Shown here: positions 1 through 7,552 of the stretch, piece after piece
Position numbering within the stretch: the stretch's first letter is position 1
How the letters are laid out: every line of letters starts with the position of its first letter
Assembly (NCBI GenBank): GCA_028711405.1
Contig: JAQTSH010000061.1
Span: forward strand, 1 to 8,441
DNA: 8,441 nucleotides
DNA from: Methanoregula sp.
GTDB taxonomy: Archaea > Halobacteriota > Methanomicrobia > Methanomicrobiales > Methanospirillaceae
Reading direction: 5' to 3'
The notes under the pieces: model-generated
What the model saw: only the letters and a program-made list of their open reading frames with translations
Databases searched by the model: none
What the model was told of the DNA's origin: nothing
Program-made: the position numbers and the translations under genes

Positions 1-4
1 CCCC

Positions 5-1762
5 TTACGCAGCTATCCTGACCCTCCCCTCCGTTGTCACGTCCAGCGGAGCTGGAAGCGACCGGATATATGCAATCAGCGCATCGATATCCGACGGTCC
101 GATGGTGACCGTCACATTCCAGTCCCATGCTGGCGCATAGTCTCCCATTCCGTACGCCATGTAGTAGTTCATGGCTGCTGAATACGTGGCATTGGCATCC
201 AGCGGACTCCCGTTCACACGGATTCCCGTCACCCTGATGCCGGTTGGCTGGGATGGATCCCATGAATAGGTGAGACCCGAAACAGACAAGTTCTCACCGG
301 GTAATGGCTCCTCCCACTGCCGTTCGAGAATCTTTTTGATCTGGTTTCCGGAAAGTTCACGGGTAGCAACCCGGGGCCGGCTGTACCATCCCCCGTAATC
401 CGCCGCCATGGAAGTGTCCGAAGGGAGCACCGCTTCAAGATCGTTCCAGGATATATTGCCACGGGCAAGATCGGCATGGAGCGAGCCCGTGCCCGGTCCC
501 GATGTCACAAAAGCAACATCGGCATTCATTACAGTTCTCTGGGAATCGGCAACCAGATCCCCGAGCGCCGATTCTCCGGCAGGATTTGGTGTGCGTGTGA
601 TATTTGTTGTCAGTGTTGCTATCACTTCGCTTGTCATTCGCGAGACCCCGCGCTCAACATCCCCGATAAAGACCTCTGTCTCAGGATCCGGTGCTGCTCC
701 GGAAGCCGGGTCCGCGTAGACCGGAACGATGGTCGCCGATTTTTCAATAATATCCCCGCTCTGTTGATCAATCCGGAGATCCACATCAACGTACGCCATA
801 CCGTAGGAAGGTGCCTGCGTGACAAGGACATCATTCCCGCCGGCATTTTTCAGGTATGCATTGGTGAACCGGTGCCAGTGGGCAGCAAGGACGACGTCCA
901 CATCCGGATCCAGACAGGAGACAACAGAGCCAACCGGGCCGGTAACATTACCACCCGGGCGTGTCGGACCGTCATACGGCACTTCCTGGTTGGCGCCCTC
1001 GTGGAGCAGGATCACGAATGCGTGAACACCCTGCCGCTGCAGCTCGGTGACATAGCGGTTAATCGTCTCAGACTCGTTGATGAATTCCACACTTTCGATA
1101 TTCAGGGGAAGCTCAAGCGTCGTCGTCTCCCGTGTGACGGCACCAATAAACGCCATCGGGACACCATCCACTTCACGGATTGTATACGGAGGAAGGATCG
1201 GCGTTTTATTCTCCTTCCAGACAACATTGGCACAGAGGGTGTCTGCCAGGGAACCGGAATACGGATCAACAACATGGGGAATCATCGTGTTCCCGTTTCC
1301 ACCGTATGTCATCCGCAGTAGTTCACCGGTGCCCCGGTTGAATTCGTGGTTCCCGGGAATTGCAATCACGTTGCACCGGCTGTGCTTCGCATCAGTACCC
1401 GAAGCACAATCCGAATTTGCAAACTCATTGAAGAAAAGGATCGTAGGCTCGTCCATCAAGAGGGAGGTGTTTCGTGGTGACGCACCGATCGTATCCCCGA
1501 CAAGTGCAAGAATTGTAAAAGTGGCATTGGATGCATGCATCGCGGACTTCAGGTCTGAGGCAAGGATGGCAGCACTTCCCGCAGACCTGTTGTTCAGCTG
1601 CTGCCCGGCGGACAGGTGCCCGTGGAAATCATTGATAGCAAGAATGCTGACGTGGACTGGTGGAATCGGTGCCTGCTCTTTGGTGAATATCCCGCTGACG
1701 AACAATCCACTGATAAGTAGTATTCCCACGATGATTATGCAGACACCGGTAATTGTTTTCAT
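5..1762 (-). CDS. Exported, membrane-anchored 5'-nucleotidase/2',3'-cyclic phosphodiesterase-like metallophosphoesterase
   Basis: This 585-residue protein belongs to the UshA/5'-nucleotidase family, which removes phosphate from nucleotides or related phosphoesters outside the cytoplasm. Residues 4-26 are a hydrophobic signal or anchor helix. The calcineurin-like metal centre is complete: D45 and H47 (NDFHGH), D90 (VGD), N138-H139-E140 (GNHE), H254 (LLHEG), and H295 and H297 (AAHWH). A 5'-nucleotidase C-terminal domain follows from about residue 375 to 570, with GDLVADS at 401-407 and MNYYMAYGMGDY at 531-542. Its usual NGG[IV]R substrate loop is replaced by TSGPGTGSLHA at 420-430, so the substrate may not be a standard nucleotide. 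Eleven N-x-S/T sequons fit an exposed, glycosylated surface protein. The start is the ATG before the signal helix. No Shine-Dalgarno sequence precedes it, which suggests a leaderless or short-leader mRNA. Family assignment is firm; substrate is unknown. Confidence 0.92.
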   Translation of the reverse strand: MKTITGVCIIIVGILLISGLFVSGIFTKEQAPIPPVHVSILAINDFHGHLSAGQQLNNRSAGSAAILASDLKSAMHASNATFTILALVGDTIGASPRNTSLLMDEPTILFFNEFANSDCASGTDAKHSRCNVIAIPGNHEFNRGTGELLRMTYGGNGNTMIPHVVDPYSGSLADTLCANVVWKENKTPILPPYTIREVDGVPMAFIGAVTRETTTLELPLNIESVEFINESETINRYVTELQRQGVHAFVILLHEGANQEVPYDGPTRPGGNVTGPVGSVVSCLDPDVDVVLAAHWHRFTNAYLKNAGGNDVLVTQAPSYGMAYVDVDLRIDQQSGDIIEKSATIVPVYADPASGAAPDPETEVFIGDVERGVSRMTSEVIATLTTNITRTPNPAGESALGDLVADSQRTVMNADVAFVTSGPGTGSLHADLARGNISWNDLEAVLPSDTSMAADYGGWYSRPRVATRELSGNQIKKILERQWEEPLPGENLSVSGLTYSWDPSQPTGIRVTGIRVNGSPLDANATYSAAMNYYMAYGMGDYAPAWDWNVTVTIGPSDIDALIAYIRSLPAPLDVTTEGRVRIAA

Positions 1763-1791
1763 ACGGGTAGTACCGGTATTCGCAGTCTGCC

Positions 1792-1799
1792 TATTTACA
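1792..1799 (-). promoter_or_regulatory. Possible TATA box for the nucleotidase gene
   Basis: Read on the minus strand this is TGTAAATA, preceded by GGAATTG as a weak BRE-like element. A start site about 26 bases downstream would fall near 1769, leaving a leader of only 6-7 bases. That agrees with the lack of a ribosome binding site before the ATG at 1762. The TTTATAAC element at 1833-1840 (minus strand) is an alternative with a leader of about 47 bases. Confidence 0.35.
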
Positions 1800-1833
1800 C
1801 AATTCCATTTGCATTAAAACAAAAAAACTATTG

Positions 1834-1841
1834 TTATAAAG
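1834..1841 (+). promoter_or_regulatory. TATA box of the chelatase-ABC transporter operon
   Basis: TTATAAAG lies in an A/T-rich part of the divergent intergenic region, downstream of an A-rich run at 1816-1827. With the archaeal spacing of about 26 bases from box centre to start site, transcription would begin near 1864. That gives a leader of about 23 bases before the chelatase ATG at 1887, enough for the GGGAG ribosome binding site at 1875-1879. The immediate BRE position (CTATTG) is poor. The box is nearly symmetric, so it could also serve the divergent nucleotidase gene. Confidence 0.55.
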
Positions 1842-1863
1842 GATAAGTCTCCAACATAACCGT

Positions 1864-1890
1864 ATGGTTTTTCAGGGAGTATCCAGATGA
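1864..1890 (+). other. Possible 8-codon leader ORF (MVFQGVSR) overlapping the chelatase start
   Basis: An ATG at 1864 opens a reading frame of eight codons whose TGA (1888-1890) overlaps the chelatase ATG (1887-1889) in an ATGA arrangement. The ATG sits where the TATA box at 1834-1841 would place the transcription start, so it could be translated as a leaderless ORF and pass ribosomes to the next gene. Codons 4-6 contain the ribosome binding site of the chelatase gene. The peptide has no composition bias that would suggest amino-acid attenuation. Chance occurrence is quite possible. Confidence 0.25.
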
Positions 1891-4800
1891 GGATTGTATT
1901 CATCGGCGCAGGCACCGGAGAAAATCCATGGCTTACCCTGGCTGCACGGGAATCCCCCCCTGCGGGAATGACAGTCGGGATCGTACAGGCGGCATCGGAA
2001 CCGCTCGACATGGAGGAGAAGAGATTTGCCGGACTGCTCGACAACCTCCAGCAGTGCGACCTTTTGATCGTGAGCAGTCATGGGAGTTCAGGTTATTTCA
2101 AAAAATTCGACCGTCTCATTGCGGCAGTAAAAGAGTACAGCATCCCGACATTTGTTGGCAGTTCCGTGCCGGAAGAAATGAAGGATTTCCGGAACCTCTT
2201 CCCATTCTCCGATGAAGACTACGATTACGTCCATGCCTGCACCGAGCTGGGTGGCAGGGAAAATACCCGCAGTCTTGTTCTCTGGGCATGCAAAACCATC
2301 GGTGGTTGCAGGGTGGAATTGCCGTCATTGCAGTACCCGCCTACGGAGGGGTTCTACCACCCTACCCTTCCGGATATTCATGATCCTGCTGCCCACATGA
2401 GCCGGATCGACCCGGACAAACCCACTGCCGGGATCCTCATCCCCCAGTTTTATTATGTAAGGAAGAACCTCATAGCCGTAGATACGCTCGTTGCCGCTGT
2501 CGAGGCAACGGGCTTAAACACCCTGCCATTCTTTCTCGTGACAAGCCCGAATGCCATAACCGGCTCAATCGGTATCCGACGATTCATCGAACAGTACCTG
2601 CTCCGGGACGGGAAGGCTATTATCGATGTCTTGATCGTCAACATGGGCTTTTCGCAGATCTCCCTGTCGGATCCCAACGATGGCACTAAGATGGACCCGA
2701 TCTATAATTTTTTTGCAGACTTAAACGTGCCCCTCCTCCAGACCATCTCCATGTTCAGGTCGTACGATACCTGGTATAACGACGACCAGGGGCTCTCCCC
2801 GATGGAGATCTCGTACGGGGTGATATGGCCGGAGTTCGATGCCCAGATCATCGCCATCCCCCTTGCAACAACCGGTGAACATGACGGCCAAAAGAACATG
2901 GCACTACCCATTCCACGACGACCTGAACGGATCGCCGATATGACCCGGCGCTGGGCGGAACTGAAGAGGACACCAGTACAGGAACGGAAGGTCGCAATCC
3001 TTCTGTACCAGTACACCGGAGAAATGGAAGCGCTCGGGGATGCCGGGGGTCTCGATACCCCCCAGAGCGTCATTAAGATCCTGCAACGGCTCAAGGAGGA
3101 AGGATACACGGTCAGGGATATCCCGGAGAACGGCAACGATCTCATCCACGAAATGATCGCCGGGCTCACGAACGATACCCGGTATATCTCTGACGAACAG
3201 ATGAAGGAACGTGCAGCCGGCACGGTCGGTGCCACGCTCTACCGGCAATGGTTTGATAAAATACCGGAGAAGAACCGGATCAAGATCTCTGCCGACTGGG
3301 GAGAGGCGCCCGGCACGCTGTTTGAGACCGGGGGGGAGCTCTGTATCCCGGGAATCCTCAAGGGGAACATCTTCATCGGTATCCAGCCGCCACGCGGGTA
3401 CTTCGAACAGGTCGAGAGCATGATCCACTCCACCGACCTTGTCATGCCCCACCATTACGTTGCCTATTACCGGTGGATGAAGAACGTGTTCGGTGCCCAC
3501 GCGGTTATCCACATGGGGACGCACGGCACGCTGGAATGGCTCCCGGGCAAGGGAAACGCCATGTCTGAGGAGTGCTACCCCGACCTGGTCTTCGAGGATA
3601 TGCCCCATATCTCTCCTTATATCATCAATGATCCCGGCGAGATGGTAGAAGTCAAGCGGAGGAGCTGGGCGGCGGTGCTCAACCACCTGCCCCCTGCAAT
3701 GATGCGGGCAGAGGGGTACGGCGATCTTGCGCAGCTGGATAGTATCCTGCAGGAATTCCTCCGGGCAAAACGCGGCGGGGAGGTGCAGAAAGCCGGTGAG
3801 CTGGCGGGAGAGATACGAGAAATTGTCCTTGCCCGGAACCTGACTAACGACCTCGGGCTTCCGGTCGATGCAGGACAGGAAGAGATTGCAAGGAATGCGG
3901 AACGGCTGTATGACTATATCTGCGAGGTCCGGGATGCCATCATCAAGGACGGGCTCCACATCTTTGGTCTCCCGCCGCAGGGTGAGCGGTTCTCCGAGAT
4001 GATTTACGCGCTGACCCGGTTGGAAAACGGGAAAACCCCATCCCTGCGGGAAAGCATTGCCCGTGCCATGTCTCTGTCCCTGCGTGAACTGATGGACAAT
4101 CCCTCGGGGTTCAGCGCGCAGCATGGCATGACGAACGGTGCGCTCGTTGACCAGATCGATGAACGGAGCCAGCATCTGATCGCTATGATAGCCGGGTGCG
4201 GGTATGACCGGGAAGGTGCACTGGCAGCGATACGAACAGAGTACGGGAACAATGCCGGTGCCCTCGAAACCTGCGCTGCATTCATCTGCGGGGATCTCGC
4301 GGGTCGCCTTGACCGGACAACCGACGAGATCGCCAACATGGTACGGGGTCTCGATGGGGGATATATCCCCCCCGGGCCCTCCGGCGATCCTACCCGGGGC
4401 AACGCACATCTCCTCCCAACCGGGAGGAACGCCTACTCAATTGATCCGGCATCCATCCCGACACCGGCTGCGTGGAAAACAGGAAAAAACCTGGCAGACC
4501 AGATGATCGAACGGTACATCAAAGTGAAAGGAGAGTATCCCCAAAGAGTTGGCATTGTTGTCTGGGCAACGGACACCATGCGAACGGGCGGGGACGATAT
4601 CGCCTATCTCTTCTGGTTGATGGGTCTCAAGCCGGTCTGGTCGGACCGGGGCGGTGCCGTGACCGGTCTTGAGGTGATACCGGCGAAGGATCTGGGAAGA
4701 CCCCGGATCGATGTCACGCTCCGCATCAGCGGTCTCTTCCGCGACACCTTCCCGGGTCTTGTCCACATGATCGATGAAGGCGTGGAGATAATCGCATCCC

Positions 4801-5639
4801 TTGACGAATCGGAGGCTATCAACTACCTTGCTGCACACTTAAAGCAGGACATGCTGGAGCAGCTGAAGGCAGGTCTGCCCGAACAGGTGGCACGCGACCA
4901 GGCGCTTATCCGGATCTTCGGCGATCCCCCCGGTAACCATGGCTGCGGCGTGGGCGAAGTGGTGCATGCCTCCGCGTGGAAGGAGAGAAAAGACCTTGCC
5001 GATACCTACACCACGTGGGGCGCCCATGCGTACGGCAGGAAGTTCCGGGGGAAGAAGGTGCCGGAACTCTTCCGGCAGCAGTTCGGACGATTGGACGCGA
5101 CCGTCAAGAATCGTGTCTCGCGTGAGTTCGATATCCTTGACGTGGACGATGATTACCAGATCCTTGGCGGGATGAATGCCTGCGTCAAGGCTTACGGCAA
5201 CAAGTACCCGGTCTCGGTCATCGGTGAGGCATCGGACCCGAAGAACGTGAAGACGCGCCTCCTTGAGGAGGAGATCAGATTCGTCTTCCGGAGCCGTATT
5301 TTAAATCCCCGCTGGATCGAAGGCTTAAAACCCCACGGGTTCCGGGGCGTGCAGGAGATCATGAACACCATCGAGTACACCTTTGGCTGGGATGTCACTT
5401 CCGATGCCATCGATGACTGGGAGTACCAGGCTTGCGCAGAGCATTTCCTTTTCGAGGAGGAAAACCGGCAATGGATCGAGGAGAATAATCCGTACGCCCT
5501 CCACAATATGGCAGGCAGGCTGTTGGAGGCACACGAACGGGGGTTCTGGGATACCGATGACGAAACGATACAAAAATTACAGGAGATTTACCTTGAGACC
5601 GAAGATTATTTTGAGAGAATGGGAGAGGAGATGCCATGA
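1887..5639 (+). CDS. cobN: CobN/ChlH-type metal chelatase large subunit (cobaltochelatase CobN-like)
   Basis: This 1250-residue protein is a full-length member of the CobN/magnesium-chelatase H family. These large subunits bind a tetrapyrrole and accept a metal ion in an ATP-driven reaction powered by separate AAA+ subunits. An N-terminal domain covers about residues 1-170 and the CobN/Mg-chelatase core fills most of the rest. Family signatures are MGTHGTLEWLPGK (543-555), LPTGRNAYSIDP (843-854), LGRPRIDV (936-943), LFRDTFPG (950-957), FGDPPGNHGCGVG (1011-1023), a WGAHAYG block (1044-1050), LNPRWIEGLKPHG (1139-1151) and NPYALHNMAGRLLEAHERG (1201-1219). The ATG at 1887 follows GGGAG at 1875-1879 with seven bases between. 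The stop overlaps the next gene by four bases. Chelatase class is certain. Cobalt as the metal follows family naming and is not proven, because methanogens carry several CobN paralogues and usually make cobalamin by the anaerobic route with a small chelatase. No CobS/CobT or ChlI/ChlD partner is in the window. Confidence 0.9.
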   Translation: MRIVFIGAGTGENPWLTLAARESPPAGMTVGIVQAASEPLDMEEKRFAGLLDNLQQCDLLIVSSHGSSGYFKKFDRLIAAVKEYSIPTFVGSSVPEEMKDFRNLFPFSDEDYDYVHACTELGGRENTRSLVLWACKTIGGCRVELPSLQYPPTEGFYHPTLPDIHDPAAHMSRIDPDKPTAGILIPQFYYVRKNLIAVDTLVAAVEATGLNTLPFFLVTSPNAITGSIGIRRFIEQYLLRDGKAIIDVLIVNMGFSQISLSDPNDGTKMDPIYNFFADLNVPLLQTISMFRSYDTWYNDDQGLSPMEISYGVIWPEFDAQIIAIPLATTGEHDGQKNMALPIPRRPERIADMTRRWAELKRTPVQERKVAILLYQYTGEMEALGDAGGLDTPQSVIKILQRLKEEGYTVRDIPENGNDLIHEMIAGLTNDTRYISDEQMKERAAGTVGATLYRQWFDKIPEKNRIKISADWGEAPGTLFETGGELCIPGILKGNIFIGIQPPRGYFEQVESMIHSTDLVMPHHYVAYYRWMKNVFGAHAVIHMGTHGTLEWLPGKGNAMSEECYPDLVFEDMPHISPYIINDPGEMVEVKRRSWAAVLNHLPPAMMRAEGYGDLAQLDSILQEFLRAKRGGEVQKAGELAGEIREIVLARNLTNDLGLPVDAGQEEIARNAERLYDYICEVRDAIIKDGLHIFGLPPQGERFSEMIYALTRLENGKTPSLRESIARAMSLSLRELMDNPSGFSAQHGMTNGALVDQIDERSQHLIAMIAGCGYDREGALAAIRTEYGNNAGALETCAAFICGDLAGRLDRTTDEIANMVRGLDGGYIPPGPSGDPTRGNAHLLPTGRNAYSIDPASIPTPAAWKTGKNLADQMIERYIKVKGEYPQRVGIVVWATDTMRTGGDDIAYLFWLMGLKPVWSDRGGAVTGLEVIPAKDLGRPRIDVTLRISGLFRDTFPGLVHMIDEGVEIIASLDESEAINYLAAHLKQDMLEQLKAGLPEQVARDQALIRIFGDPPGNHGCGVGEVVHASAWKERKDLADTYTTWGAHAYGRKFRGKKVPELFRQQFGRLDATVKNRVSREFDILDVDDDYQILGGMNACVKAYGNKYPVSVIGEASDPKNVKTRLLEEEIRFVFRSRILNPRWIEGLKPHGFRGVQEIMNTIEYTFGWDVTSDAIDDWEYQACAEHFLFEEENRQWIEENNPYALHNMAGRLLEAHERGFWDTDDETIQKLQEIYLETEDYFERMGEEMP

Positions 5640-6598
5640 CTACGATTCAGACTGAAAATCTGACAAAAAATTTCGGGGATCTCTGCGCTGTTGACAACCT
5701 GTGCCTTACCGTTGACAAGGAGATCTTCGGGCTGCTGGGCCCGAATGGATCGGGCAAAACCACTACTGTACTGATGCTGACTACCCTTCTTTCCCAGACA
5801 AAAGGAAATGCCAGCATCTGCGGGCACGATACCCGGCGCGAACCTGAAAAGGTCCGGGACTGTATCAGTTACGTCCCGCAGGACATGGCTGTTGACACTA
5901 CCCTGACCGGGCGGGAGAACGTGCTGATCTTTGCCCGGCTCTATGGGGTAAAAAATCCCAAAGACCGCGTGGACGAACTTCTTGCGGTAATGGAACTGAC
6001 CGACCGTGCTGACGACCTGGCAAAGACCTATTCCGGCGGAATGCGCCGGCGGCTCGAACTCGCAGAGGCGCTGGTCCATGAACCCGAGGTGATCTTCCTT
6101 GATGAACCGACGCTCGGGCTGGATGTCGGGGCACGGAAGAATATCTGGAACCATATCCATGCCCTGAACAAGAAAGGGATGACGATCTTTATGACAACTC
6201 ATTACATGGATGAAGCAGACCAGTACTGCGACCGTGTCGGGATAATCAACCATGGGAAGATTGCCGCGTTGGGAAACCCTTCCGAGCTGAAAGCACATCT
6301 GATGAAGGATGTCATCACGGTCACCATTGATGGGGAGTATGCCCCGACCCAGCTCGACGGGACACTGTTTGTCGGTCAGCTGGGTGACACGATCTCGTTT
6401 ACGGCTGAGAACGGTCGCGAGGCGCTCCCGCTCCTTGTTGATGCATTGAACCATGCCGGAAATCGGGTGAAGGCAATGTCTCTGCGCGAGCCGTCCCTGG
6501 ATGATGTTTTCCTGCAATCCGTGGGAAAACAGGAGGAACCAAAAGGGTTCGAGGAATGGAAGTTCCGGATGATGCTCCACCACAGGGGTGGATCGTGA
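5636..6598 (+). CDS. ABC-2 type transporter ATP-binding protein (DrrA-like)
   Basis: This 320-residue ATPase would power the permease encoded immediately downstream. All nucleotide-binding motifs are present: Walker A GPNGSGKT (35-42), Q-loop Q82, signature YSGGM (132-136), Walker B VIFLDEP (152-158), D-loop GLD (161-163) and switch histidine H189 in TTHYMDEAD. The C-terminal regulatory region ends in SLREPSLDDVFL (282-293), typical of the DrrA/ABC-2 exporter subfamily rather than of metal importers, and is followed by a charged tail of about 27 residues. The ATG overlaps the chelatase stop (ATGA, 5636-5639) and is preceded by GGAG at 5627-5630, so it is very likely translated together with the chelatase. 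The transported compound cannot be inferred; DrrA relatives mostly move lipophilic small molecules or glycoconjugates outward. Confidence 0.93.
   Translation: MTTIQTENLTKNFGDLCAVDNLCLTVDKEIFGLLGPNGSGKTTTVLMLTTLLSQTKGNASICGHDTRREPEKVRDCISYVPQDMAVDTTLTGRENVLIFARLYGVKNPKDRVDELLAVMELTDRADDLAKTYSGGMRRRLELAEALVHEPEVIFLDEPTLGLDVGARKNIWNHIHALNKKGMTIFMTTHYMDEADQYCDRVGIINHGKIAALGNPSELKAHLMKDVITVTIDGEYAPTQLDGTLFVGQLGDTISFTAENGREALPLLVDALNHAGNRVKAMSLREPSLDDVFLQSVGKQEEPKGFEEWKFRMMLHHRGGS
6585..6590 (+). promoter_or_regulatory. GGTG-type ribosome binding site that sets the permease start
   Basis: GGGGTG followed by GATC matches the GGTGATC half of the archaeal anti-Shine-Dalgarno complement and lies four bases before a GTG codon at 6595. 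This favours the GTG start over an in-frame ATG at 6556, which lies 43 bases inside the ATPase gene and has only a GAGGA directly abutting it. Confidence 0.6.
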
Positions 6599-7320
6599 AG
6601 GGCGTTACCACGTATATCTACCGGGATTTCATCCGGTGGATTCGATACCGCGTCGGGGTGGTTTCTACACTCGTCCTTCCAGCTGCATGGCTGCTCTTTG
6701 TCGGTCTTGCCCTGCCGGTTAAATTTACCGGCAACTATCTCGACTTCATTACACCGGGTATCCTTGTGATGACAATATTAACTGCCGGAATCTCCAGCGG
6801 TTCCCTGTTAATGTTTGACAAGATCCTTGGGTTTTTGAACAAGTTCCTTGCCATGCCGGTGCCCCGGGAGAGCATCCTTGTCAGCAAGATCCTCTTCATT
6901 TCCGTGCGGGGGCTTATCCAGGCAACGATCATCCTGATCCTCGCGGTGCTTATCGGGGCGACGATAATGAACCCGCTCCAGTACGGTCTGACCTACCTCA
7001 TCCTCTTCCTGTTCGGGGTTTTCATCTCCGCATTCTCGACAACCGTTGCGCTTTACCTTGACGACCACGATTCGTTTGCAGCCTTCACGGCAATGGTCAC
7101 GATGCCGCTGTTCTTCGCTTCAAGCGCTCTCATGCCATACGATGTTATGCCCGGCTGGCTCAGTGCTATCGCCCACGTCAACCCGCTCAGCTTTGCCATC
7201 GATGCGATCCGGGACGTGGGTGCCGGTTCGATTCCGGTCATTCCTATCGTCCTGCTGCTCGTATTCACTGCGGTTGTTGTGGTGCTTTCGGGATATGTGT
7301 TCAGGAAGGTGACGGTGTAG
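6595..7320 (+). CDS. ABC-2 type transporter permease (DrrB-like)
   Basis: This 241-residue integral membrane protein would form the channel of the transporter together with the ATPase encoded just upstream. It has six hydrophobic segments at about residues 20-40, 52-72, 101-121, 131-151, 160-180 and 212-234, the usual ABC-2 layout. The stretch MPLFFASSALMPYDVMPGWL (170-189), followed by HVNPLSFAIDAIR (194-206), is the hallmark of the DrrB/ABC-2 permease family. A short basic amphipathic N-terminus (YRDFIRWIRYR, 9-19) precedes the first helix, as in relatives. The GTG start overlaps the ATPase stop (GTGA, 6595-6598); the longer ATG-initiated form at 6556 is less likely. No further transporter gene follows, so the functional unit is probably two ATPases with two permeases. 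Substrate and direction are not visible, although the family is mainly exporters. Confidence 0.92.
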   Translation: MKGVTTYIYRDFIRWIRYRVGVVSTLVLPAAWLLFVGLALPVKFTGNYLDFITPGILVMTILTAGISSGSLLMFDKILGFLNKFLAMPVPRESILVSKILFISVRGLIQATIILILAVLIGATIMNPLQYGLTYLILFLFGVFISAFSTTVALYLDDHDSFAAFTAMVTMPLFFASSALMPYDVMPGWLSAIAHVNPLSFAIDAIRDVGAGSIPVIPIVLLLVFTAVVVVLSGYVFRKVTV

Positions 7321-7535
7321 AAATACGGACAACCCTCTTTTCGCAATCCTGTCGTTGTGATGATCTCTCCGGCAGAAGCATTATTATCTGTGGGTGAAGG
7401 CCCGGGCACGTCCCCCCTCCAAAAATTTCAATGAACGGGATAAAACCCATTCAGCAATGGTTTCTGGCACGAAACCTGGGGTAGCATAAACGGGCAGACA
7501 ATACAGTGTTCATGGCGGGTTTGCCATAGGGACTA

Positions 7536-7552
7536 ATGGATATACTATCCAT
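7536..7552. repeat. Perfect 7-base inverted repeat with 3-base spacer
   Basis: ATGGATATACTATCCAT is a perfect palindrome of two 7-base arms around TAC. It could be a dimeric regulator's operator or a small RNA hairpin. It lies about 220 bases before the regulator gene and shares ATGG and CCATAG end sequences with the weaker hairpin at 7512-7527, giving a spacing of 24-25 bases between the two. Confidence 0.5.

Noticed and set aside
476..1321. 281-codon plus-strand open frame opposite the nucleotidase gene
   Set aside because: It is antisense to the catalytic domain of a well-supported gene, is rich in Cys, Arg and His with no family pattern, and has no convincing ribosome binding site.
1763..1886. 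Cobalamin riboswitch before the chelatase gene
   Set aside because: The predicted leader is only about 23 bases long, far too short for a cobalamin aptamer, and no B12-box-like sequence is visible.
1924..1930. Runs of seven C or G inside the chelatase gene as programmed frameshift sites
   Set aside because: The reading frame continues intact through all of them with conserved family residues downstream, and no stop or alternative product explains a shift; such runs are expected in G/C-rich genes.
2904..4409. 501-codon open frame on the minus strand inside the chelatase gene
   Set aside because: It lies wholly antisense to strongly conserved CobN motifs, its translation shows no domain, and its composition is what G/C-rich codon positions produce on the opposite strand.
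5606..6583. 325-codon minus-strand open frame opposite the ABC ATPase
   Set aside because: It is a mirror of the ATPase coding sequence, which carries every expected motif; the antisense product has no recognisable feature.
6556..6594. Earlier ATG start for the permease
   Set aside because: It would add 13 polar residues not expected in ABC-2 permeases, overlap the ATPase gene by 43 bases and lack a properly spaced ribosome binding site; the GTG at 6595 has both the GTGA overlap and a good site.
7357..7363. GTGATGA resembling the C box of a C/D-box guide RNA
   Set aside because: No CTGA D box occurs within the next 65 or so bases, so a C/D RNA cannot be built from it.
7400..7407. GCCCGGGC palindrome as a transcription terminator of the operon
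   Set aside because: It has no loop and is followed by a C-rich run, not a T-run, so it does not look like an archaeal or bacterial-type terminator.
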